Below, one piece after another: positions 26,358-32,462 of a stretch of 32,462 nucleotides of DNA (its first letter is position 1; each line of letters starts with the position of its first letter). The notes below the pieces were generated by a model, which was given only the letters and a program-made list of their open reading frames with translations, was not told where the DNA came from and did no database searches. Both the position numbers and the translations under genes were made by a program. Origin of the DNA: UBA10427 sp003500135 (lineage in GTDB: Bacteria; Bacteroidota; Bacteroidia; Cytophagales; Cyclobacteriaceae); NCBI GenBank assembly GCA_963966275.1, contig CAWZYQ010000030.1:1-32462 (forward strand), read 5' to 3'.

Positions 26358-26392
26358 AAAGGAGCTTTTGTTGACCAAAAACCAATTTGCGC

Positions 26393-26413
26393 CTTTTCTT
26401 TTTATAAGAAAAG
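26393..26413. terminator. Weak AT-rich hairpin between convergent genes
   Basis: An 8-bp perfect stem (26393-26400 with 26406-26413) with a 5-base loop lies between the aminotransferase and ilvA stops. It has few G-C pairs and no long T run, so terminator function is only possible. Confidence 0.35.
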
Positions 26414-26443
26414 CATGTTTCCGGCGATGTTTTATTTATCCGT

Positions 26444-27694
26444 TCAGACCAAAAATGTAAATAAATCCGGGCTTTCGTTAATTAGCTGGTAGCTAATCCC
26501 TTTTTGTTGCATGCGCTTTACCAGGTCATCGAAATCATCTCTTGTTTTTGTTTCAACACCAACCAGTGCCGGCCCCTGTTCGCGGTTGACCTTTTTGGTG
26601 TATTCAAAATGGGTTATATCGTCATCGGGCCCCAGCGCCTCTACCAGAAATTCCCGTAAGGCTCCGGCACGTTGTGGAAAACGAATTATGAAATAGTGCT
26701 TTAATCCCTCATAAAGCAGCGAGCGCTCCTTGATCTCCTCCGTCCGTGTGATATCGTTATTACCTCCACTGACAATACATACTACATTTTTGCCTTGTAT
26801 TTCTTTTTTGTAAAAATCCAGTGCTGCAATACTAAGGGCGCCGGCAGGTTCTACCACCATTGCTTCTTCATTGTACAGTTGCAAAATGGTCGTGCATACT
26901 TTTCCTTCTGGCACCAGCGCTACTTCGTCCACCACCTCTCTTGCAATGTTAAAGTTGCGTTCTCCAACGGTCGCCACCGCAGCGCCGTCAATAAACTTCT
27001 CAAATTGAGGCAGGACTACCCGCTCGCCGGCATCCAGTGATTGCTTCATGGCTGGCGCACCTTCGGGCTCCACACCAATAATTTTTGTTTCCGGGCTCAC
27101 CTGCTTAAAGTATGACCCCACCCCTGAGATCAGACCTCCGCCTCCTATGGGCGCAAACAGATAATCAATCTTACCAATGGCTTCACGAAGTATTTCAAGG
27201 CCTACCGTTCCCTGTCCGGCTATTACTTTGTCATCGTCGAAAGGATGGATAAATACAGATTCATTTTTTTGGCAATCTTTCATAGCAGCAGTATAAGCTT
27301 CATCAAATGTATCGCCGGTAATGATCACTTCTACAGCGTCCTTGCCAAACATGTTCACCTGACGGATTTTTTGTTTTGGTGTAGTAGATGGCATAAAAAT
27401 TTTGCCTTGTATTATCAGTTGGGCACAGGCATAGGCCACCCCCTGCGCATGATTGCCTGCGCTGGCACAAACCACCCCTTTTTTTCGTTCTTCAGCCGAA
27501 AGAGATGAAATTTTATTATAGGCGCCCCTCAACTTGTAGGACCGTACTACCTGAAGGTCTTCTCTTTTGAGTAAAACATTTGAAGAATAGCGTTCGGAGA
27601 GGGTCATGCTGCTATGGAGCATTGTATGATGCACTACATCTTTTACCTGCTGATACGCCGATTCTATATCGAGAATAGAAAGCATTGAAGTCAA
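26444..27694 (-). CDS. ilvA: Threonine ammonia-lyase (threonine dehydratase)
   Basis: This 416-residue PLP enzyme turns threonine into 2-oxobutanoate and ammonia, the first step towards isoleucine. The Schiff-base lysine is Lys54 in VRSYKLRGAYNKIS. CASAGNHAQGVAYAC binds the substrate, and PIGGGGLISG holds the PLP phosphate. SGGNNDITR is the third PLP site. A single ACT-like regulatory domain at about residues 330-416 (KHYFIIRFPQRAGALREFL) gives the short biosynthetic form of about 410-420 residues, compared with about 510 in E. coli IlvA. Allosteric inhibition by isoleucine is expected of the family but cannot be read here. The start may be Met1 or Met4. No other ilv genes lie in the window. 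Confidence 0.93.
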   Translation of the reverse strand: MTSMLSILDIESAYQQVKDVVHHTMLHSSMTLSERYSSNVLLKREDLQVVRSYKLRGAYNKISSLSAEERKKGVVCASAGNHAQGVAYACAQLIIQGKIFMPSTTPKQKIRQVNMFGKDAVEVIITGDTFDEAYTAAMKDCQKNESVFIHPFDDDKVIAGQGTVGLEILREAIGKIDYLFAPIGGGGLISGVGSYFKQVSPETKIIGVEPEGAPAMKQSLDAGERVVLPQFEKFIDGAAVATVGERNFNIAREVVDEVALVPEGKVCTTILQLYNEEAMVVEPAGALSIAALDFYKKEIQGKNVVCIVSGGNNDITRTEEIKERSLLYEGLKHYFIIRFPQRAGALREFLVEALGPDDDITHFEYTKKVNREQGPALVGVETKTRDDFDDLVKRMQQKGISYQLINESPDLFTFLV

Positions 27695-27871
27695 ATTAGA
27701 TTAGTTTAGAATGGTTACCAAGTTAGATTTTATTGCCCATCAAAGCATTATTTCTTTCATATTTTTGAGAATTGACCGGCTTTAAACCCTGAAAAATAAA
27801 AATCCCGAATTTTTTAAACATCATTCAAACCTTTTGGAAAAATGGTCGTTGTTAAGTATGTTTCATAAATG

Positions 27872-27884
27872 ATAGTAAAACTAT
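27872..27884. promoter_or_regulatory. Small inverted repeat upstream of tetR, possible operator
   Basis: ATAGT-AAA-ACTAT is a perfect 5+5 inverted repeat about 39 bases before the TetR-family gene. TetR proteins bind such palindromes and often repress their own operon. The arms are short and AT-rich, so chance is quite possible. Confidence 0.3.
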
Positions 27885-27922
27885 TACATAAAAAAGTGTA
27901 TTATTGACCTAAACTTTTCGAG

Positions 27923-28615
27923 ATGGCTCAGTTGCAACTGCAGATGAATGAAAACCTATTTGTGCGCGATCCTCAAGAGACTGTTTTGGGGCGCAAAATT
28001 GTGGAAAGCGGCATTCGGATGATTGATACTTTGGGGTTTGAGAAGTTCACCTTTCGTAAACTTGCTGAAGAAATTGATTCTACAGAAGCTTCGATATACC
28101 GATATTTTGAAAACAAACACCGCATGCTGGTATATCTCATTGCCTGGTACTGGAACTGGATGGAATATCGTATTGATTTTGGCACACAGAATATCAATAA
28201 TCCTGTTGAAAAACTGAAAATTGCCCTGAAACTTGTAGCGGAGCAAAAAAGCAAAGACCCCTTTTTCCCTGATATTGATGAAGCAGCACTTTATCGCATC
28301 GTGATCAACGAGTCTGACAAAACTTATTTAACACGTCAGGTAGATGAAGATAACAAAGAAGGGCTTTTCCGTGGTTTTAAATCGCTTTGTAAAAAAATTG
28401 CAGACATTGTTAAGGAGATCAACCCTAATTATACTTACCCTCATGCATTGATCAGCACCGTGTTACAGGCAGCTCACCAGCAAATATTTTTTGCCATGCA
28501 TCTGCCTTCATTGACTGAATTGAGCCAAATGAAAGAAAACCGGTTCGATAAGAACAACGAATTTCTTGAAATACTGGTATTCAACGCCATTGGCGTAACT
28601 GAAGCCAGCGCCTAA
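27923..28615 (+). CDS. TetR/AcrR family transcriptional regulator
   Basis: This is a 230-residue protein. The N-terminal helix-turn-helix (about residues 22-70) reads GRKIVESGIRMIDTLGFEKF, then TFRKLAEEIDSTEASIYRYFENKHRMLVYLIAWY, the usual TetR pattern with the recognition helix at STEASIYRYF. The C-terminal ligand domain (about 80-225) is helical and unrecognised. It sits 36 bases before the ABC exporter gene on the same strand, so it most likely represses the export operon and is released by an exported or toxic compound; this is inferred from context. Confidence 0.92.
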   Translation: MAQLQLQMNENLFVRDPQETVLGRKIVESGIRMIDTLGFEKFTFRKLAEEIDSTEASIYRYFENKHRMLVYLIAWYWNWMEYRIDFGTQNINNPVEKLKIALKLVAEQKSKDPFFPDIDEAALYRIVINESDKTYLTRQVDEDNKEGLFRGFKSLCKKIADIVKEINPNYTYPHALISTVLQAAHQQIFFAMHLPSLTELSQMKENRFDKNNEFLEILVFNAIGVTEASA

Positions 28616-28651
28616 AATATGCCTTAAAACTTTCAAGCATATTCAATACAA

Positions 28652-30835
28652 ATGAACAATCAACAAATTGTAAAAATAATAAGAGAGTCAGCCATCTTGC
28701 TCAAACAGGAGTATGACGATGCCATACTCGATCAAACTGACCTTTTGGCTACAAATTATGGCATTGACGAATGGGAGGCTTTCAAACATGATTTAGTAGA
28801 GGCGGGCAACAAGGTTCGTATCATATACATGGAAAACAGCCTCCGGCTGGACGATTTCCCTGATTTAATCAGGGAATTGTATATGCCGGTAGTGGCTTTT
28901 GATACCACCAGCGATTCTATTGTTCCTGCTATCATATTCGCTGATAAAAAAGGAAATACCAAGCTACTCAGAATAGGTGATGAAGAAAATGAACTTACCG
29001 ATTTCACGCCGGAATGTTGCCAGACCTTTCTGAAAAACGAAAACGGTGAGGTGGTGTTTATGGGTGTTTTTTCTTACAAGAGCCTGGTAAGCGACGAGGC
29101 CTATGAAAGTGGTGAAGGCAAGCCATTGACCCCTGTTAAGCGCCTGTTCCGTTTATTATCGGAAGAACGCCGGGATATTATCAATATTTTTATTTATGCC
29201 ATTGTAATTGGTTTAATCAGTTTAACGCTACCGTTGGGTATACAGGCAACCGTTGAGTTTGTATCCGGTGGTGTGGTAGTGACCTCGGTTTATCTGCTTA
29301 TTGCCCTGGTGATCCTGGGTATATTAGGTACCGGTGGCTTACAGGTGATGCAGATCACCATCGTGGAATTTATTCAAAGGCGGATATTCAGCAAGGCTGC
29401 TCTGGAATTTGCCTTCAGGGTGCCGCGCATTAAGCTGGAATCAATCCTTCATCAGCATGCCCCTGAATTGGTAAACCGCTTTTTTGACGTGCTGACCTTA
29501 CAAAAAGGGCTGCCAAAACTGCTTATCGACCTCACGACCGGTGCGATCTCGATCTTGTTTGGATTGTTGCTTCTTTCTTTCTATCACCCGTTTTTCGTAT
29601 TCTTTGGATTGATCCTGTTAACTACTTTGACCCTGATCTTCTACTTCACAGGACCCAAAGGTTTACGCACCTCTATAAATGAATCCAAATTTAAATATAA
29701 GGTTGTATATTGGCTCGAGGAGTTGGCACGTACGATTAATTCCTTCAAGTTGTCGGGAAACTCCAATTTACCACTCAAGAAAACGGAATACAACGTCAAC
29801 AATTACCTGAAATATCGAAAGATGCACTTCGGTGTACTTATCGGTCAATATTGGTACATTATTTTATTTAAGGCTGCTGTAACAGGTGGGTTGCTGATTA
29901 TTGGTACCATTTTGGTAATTCAGCGCGAAATCACACTTGGTCAGTTTGTTGCCTCCGAAGTAGTGATCGTACTTATCCTTGCCTCGGTAGAAAAACTTAT
30001 ATTGTACATGGAAGTGGTATATGATATGCTTACGGCTGTCGACAAAATCTCGCAGGTCACAGATCTTCCTCTCGAAAAAACCGGAGGGCTGAATATGCCG
30101 AACCAGTTTGTGGATAAGCCTTTTCACATCAAGGTAAAGGATTTGTCGTTTACTTATCCGGGAAAAAAGAAGCCTGCCATCAAGAATGTCAATATGGAAA
30201 TTAAAAGTGGTGAAATGGTATGCCTTTGTGGTGCAAGCGAAGCGGGTAAAACCACGCTTACCAATACAATTTCCGGTCTCAACGAGGGGTTTGACGGTAT
30301 TATTACCATCAATGATCTTTCAATAAGAGATCTCGACCTTGCTAACCTTCGTGATAAAATTGGTAAGAACGTTTCTCAGGAAGATATATTTGAGGGCACC
30401 GTGATAGAAAATATAATGGTGGGCAAGCCAGCGGTTTATCTGGAAGATGCCATGTATGGTATTGAAAAAGTAAACATGAGTGATGCAATAAATGCTTTGC
30501 CACAAGGATACAGCACTCCGATACTTAGTGGCGGCAAGGGTTATTCATCATCATTCATCAATAGATTAATACTTGCCAGATGTCTTGCAAAAAGGCCAAG
30601 ATTATTAATCCTGAACGATTTCTTCAACAACTTCTCCAAAAAAGACAAGTTGGATGTGATGAATATGCTGGTAGATAAGAGAAACAGTACGTGGACATTG
30701 TTAGTGGTGTCCAATGATCCGCTTGTTATGTCATCTTGTGATCGGGTAGTTTTGATGGATGATGGAAGCATTCTGGCAGAAGGCCCGTACGAAAAATTAT
30801 TGAAGAACAACTTTTTAAAGGAGTTCGATTTTTAA
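28652..30835 (+). CDS. ABC exporter (fused permease-ATPase) with degenerate nucleotide-binding motifs
   Basis: This is a 727-residue protein. Residues 1-160 form a cytoplasmic N-terminal domain I cannot name; it is placed like the C39-like domains of type I secretion ABC proteins but shows no catalytic Cys. A transmembrane domain with about six helices follows (about 172-460), then the ATPase domain (about 490-720). Visible motifs are the A-loop Tyr502, Walker A GASEAGKTT (527-535), Q-loop Gln576 and signature LSGGK (625-629). The Walker B Asp/Glu pair is replaced by Asn655-Asp656 in LLILNDFF. The D-loop is lost, and the H-loop His is Asn688 (VVSNDP). The protein is intact in length and followed after 13 bases by the HlyD adaptor, so it forms the inner-membrane part of a tripartite exporter with altered ATPase chemistry. 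Confidence 0.9.
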   Translation: MNNQQIVKIIRESAILLKQEYDDAILDQTDLLATNYGIDEWEAFKHDLVEAGNKVRIIYMENSLRLDDFPDLIRELYMPVVAFDTTSDSIVPAIIFADKKGNTKLLRIGDEENELTDFTPECCQTFLKNENGEVVFMGVFSYKSLVSDEAYESGEGKPLTPVKRLFRLLSEERRDIINIFIYAIVIGLISLTLPLGIQATVEFVSGGVVVTSVYLLIALVILGILGTGGLQVMQITIVEFIQRRIFSKAALEFAFRVPRIKLESILHQHAPELVNRFFDVLTLQKGLPKLLIDLTTGAISILFGLLLLSFYHPFFVFFGLILLTTLTLIFYFTGPKGLRTSINESKFKYKVVYWLEELARTINSFKLSGNSNLPLKKTEYNVNNYLKYRKMHFGVLIGQYWYIILFKAAVTGGLLIIGTILVIQREITLGQFVASEVVIVLILASVEKLILYMEVVYDMLTAVDKISQVTDLPLEKTGGLNMPNQFVDKPFHIKVKDLSFTYPGKKKPAIKNVNMEIKSGEMVCLCGASEAGKTTLTNTISGLNEGFDGIITINDLSIRDLDLANLRDKIGKNVSQEDIFEGTVIENIMVGKPAVYLEDAMYGIEKVNMSDAINALPQGYSTPILSGGKGYSSSFINRLILARCLAKRPRLLILNDFFNNFSKKDKLDVMNMLVDKRNSTWTLLVVSNDPLVMSSCDRVVLMDDGSILAEGPYEKLLKNNFLKEFDF

Positions 30836-30848
30836 ATGGGATAGTAAA

Positions 30849-32216
30849 ATGTTGAATATATCCACCAACAAAACACAAAAGAAATTAGAGAGCGAGCGCT
30901 TTTATGTATTGCGTACCCTCAATACTCCAAATCCCAGCAGGATATTAGCCCGCTGGTTGATAGGTGTGGGTTTGGTTTTCCTTGCGTTTCTTTTCTTGCC
31001 CTGGCAACAAAATATCCGGGGTCAAGGGAAAGTAACAGCTTTCACACCGCAAAATAGACCACAAACTGTAGAATCGGCAATAGCCGGACGTATTGCGAGC
31101 TGGAAAATACGAGAGGGCGATTTTGTTACTAAAGGAGACACGCTGCTAACCTTGAGCGAAATCAAAGATAAGTACTTCGATCCGCAACTTCTTCAGCGGC
31201 TGCGCGAGCAAATTGTGGCCAAAGAGGGAACTATCGAATCGAAGGAAGGCAAAGTAGTTGCACTACGTCAAAGGATAACTGCGCTAAAAAAGGCCAGGAA
31301 AATTAAGCTTCAACAGGCACAAAACAAACTGTTGCAGGCAAGATTTAAACTTACCAGTGACAGCGTGGATTATGAGGCTGAAAAGGTTCGTTTTAGAAAC
31401 TTTGAAAATCAGTTTGACCGAAATAAAATGCGCTATGAAGCCGGTAATATCGCCTTGACCAAGTACCAGGAGATCGAGTCGAAGTTTCAGGAAAGCAAAA
31501 TGAAACGTATATCGGCAGAGAATAAATATTTACAATCGAAGGCCGAACTGGAAAATACAATAGCTGACCTTTCGGGTATTGAAGCGGAATATCAGGAAAA
31601 GATCAACAAAGCAGAATCGGAACTCAATGGAACGCTTGCTTCTCTATTCGATACTGAAGGCGGCCTGGCCAAAATGCGTAACGAATACGCCAATATGGAA
31701 ATACGGAACCAACAATATCAGTTGGTCGCACCGCAAAGCGGCTATATAGTGAAAGCACTCAAAGCAGGTATCGGTGAGACGATCAAGGAAGGTGAAGCTT
31801 TAGTGACCATCATGCCCGACAGGCCCGACCTGGCTGTAGAAATGTACGTGCAGGCCATGGATGTTCCGTTGATTTCGAAAGGACGACATGTGCGGATCGA
31901 GTTTGACGGATGGCCGGCGCTTCAGTTTTCCGGCTGGCCCAACGTAGCGGTTGGTACATTCGGTGGTACGGTAAAAGTGATTGACTACGTAAATACACAG
32001 CCCGGCGAATTCCGTATACTTGTAGTACCTGACCCCAGCGATGAAGAATGGCCGGATCAACTGAGAATCGGTTCCGGAACGAAAGGGTGGGTCATGCTGG
32101 ATACAGTACCGGTGTGGTACGAGATCTGGCGACAGCTCAACGGGTTCCCGCCGAGTTTATATGAACAGCCTGACGAGAAAACCTTTGAATCGCCTAAATC
32201 TGAAGAGAAATCATGA
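30849..32216 (+). CDS. HlyD family periplasmic adaptor
   Basis: This is a 455-residue membrane fusion protein. A single membrane anchor lies at about residues 36-54. A lipoyl-like half follows (SAIAGRIASWKIREGDFVTKGDTLLTL, about 77-103), then a long alpha-helical hairpin of coiled coil (about 112-290), the second lipoyl half (LVAPQSGYIVKALKAGIGETIKEGEALVTI) and beta-barrel and membrane-proximal parts. Such adaptors bridge an inner-membrane ABC exporter and an outer-membrane TolC channel. It lies between the ABC gene and the TolC-like gene, with which its stop overlaps (ATGA), so the three form one export machine. Confidence 0.92.
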   Translation: MLNISTNKTQKKLESERFYVLRTLNTPNPSRILARWLIGVGLVFLAFLFLPWQQNIRGQGKVTAFTPQNRPQTVESAIAGRIASWKIREGDFVTKGDTLLTLSEIKDKYFDPQLLQRLREQIVAKEGTIESKEGKVVALRQRITALKKARKIKLQQAQNKLLQARFKLTSDSVDYEAEKVRFRNFENQFDRNKMRYEAGNIALTKYQEIESKFQESKMKRISAENKYLQSKAELENTIADLSGIEAEYQEKINKAESELNGTLASLFDTEGGLAKMRNEYANMEIRNQQYQLVAPQSGYIVKALKAGIGETIKEGEALVTIMPDRPDLAVEMYVQAMDVPLISKGRHVRIEFDGWPALQFSGWPNVAVGTFGGTVKVIDYVNTQPGEFRILVVPDPSDEEWPDQLRIGSGTKGWVMLDTVPVWYEIWRQLNGFPPSLYEQPDEKTFESPKSEEKS

Positions 32217-32462
32217 TGCGAAGAACGATCATTTTTAGTCTGATCTGTTTCTTTTTGTCGGCAACTCCCATTCATGTAATGGCACAATTGGAAACGATGC
32301 AAATATATCGGATCGATTCGATATATGTACTTCCCGATAGCGCCCAGCCTTTGCCGCTTGAAGATTTCTTTGCATTGATCTTTGCCAACCACCCGGTAGT
32401 AAGGCAGGCCGCCCTGTTGCAGGAAAATGCAAGGCAGGAAATACGACCTGGCTCTTATACAC
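32213..32462 (+). CDS. TolC-like outer-membrane efflux protein, N-terminal part, cut by window edge
   Basis: The frame opens at ATG 32213 (or 32216, Met2) and stays open to the window end, giving 83 residues. The first 25 are a signal peptide (RRTIIFSLICFFLSATPIHV, then MAQ). After that PLPLEDFFALIFANHPVVRQAALLQENARQE is the start of an outer-membrane efflux domain (typical 'A..NHP....A......A' pattern). The ATG overlaps the adaptor's stop, so translation is coupled. It would supply the outer-membrane duct of the ABC-HlyD system. The rest lies outside the window. Confidence 0.85.
   Translation, partial: MMRRTIIFSLICFFLSATPIHVMAQLETMQIYRIDSIYVLPDSAQPLPLEDFFALIFANHPVVRQAALLQENARQEIRPGSYT

Overview
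This window looks like chromosomal DNA of a member of the Bacteroidota, most likely a Cytophagales-type marine or environmental bacterium. The evidence is promoter elements of the phylum type (TTTG, 19 bases, TAnnTTTG upstream of rpmH), weak Shine-Dalgarno sequences, a TonB-dependent receptor, NlpC/P60 and PIG-L exported enzymes of the phylum's style, and moderate-to-low G+C. The genus cannot be set from the sequence alone. I see no insertion sequence, CRISPR array, prophage or attachment site.

Layout. (1) 1-2760, minus strand: the start of a YkuD-type L,D-transpeptidase cut by the window edge, overlapping by ATGA a membrane-bound GAF/coiled-coil sensor, then a TehB-like methyltransferase. 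(2) 2866-3496: tRNA-Ala(GGC) with its terminator, and an NlpC/P60 lipoprotein. (3) 3636-8597, plus strand: asparagine synthetase (asnB) and a fused FAD/Fe-S D-lactate/glycolate-type dehydrogenase. (4) 8977-11493, minus strand: a secreted PIG-L deacetylase with a long C-terminal extension. (5) 11674-12522, plus strand: purU, ending at a bidirectional terminator shared with the next block. (6) 12611-19772, minus strand: ubiA-type prenyltransferase, a 1005-residue STAND/AAA+-like ATPase and an MscS-type channel form one tightly packed operon (14-base gap, then TAATG overlap); downstream, with its own promoter, lies rpmH-rnpA-S41 protease. rpmH is a 52-codon gene, easily missed. (7) 19886-22122, plus strand: type III polyketide synthase and a coupled methyltransferase, divergent from ubiA, then a Rof-like (Rho-binding antiterminator family) small protein. 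(8) 22130-24774, minus strand: a TonB-dependent receptor coupled to a nitroreductase. (9) A PLP aminotransferase (plus) converging with ilvA (minus). (10) 27923 to the right edge: TetR regulator, ABC exporter, HlyD adaptor and the start of a TolC-like outer-membrane protein, a complete tripartite export operon except for its cut end.

How the genes work together. Three ensembles deserve attention. The ubiA / type III PKS / methyltransferase group looks like a compact pathway for a prenylated or methylated phenolic or pyrone lipid. The STAND-like ATPase coupled to an MscS channel has no named counterpart that I know of; the channel gene is split by a frameshift at a run of six Gs, at a point where a -1 slip would restore it exactly. 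The ABC exporter has lost the usual residues of the Walker B, D-loop and H-loop, although it is flanked by intact partners. The rest is ordinary housekeeping content.
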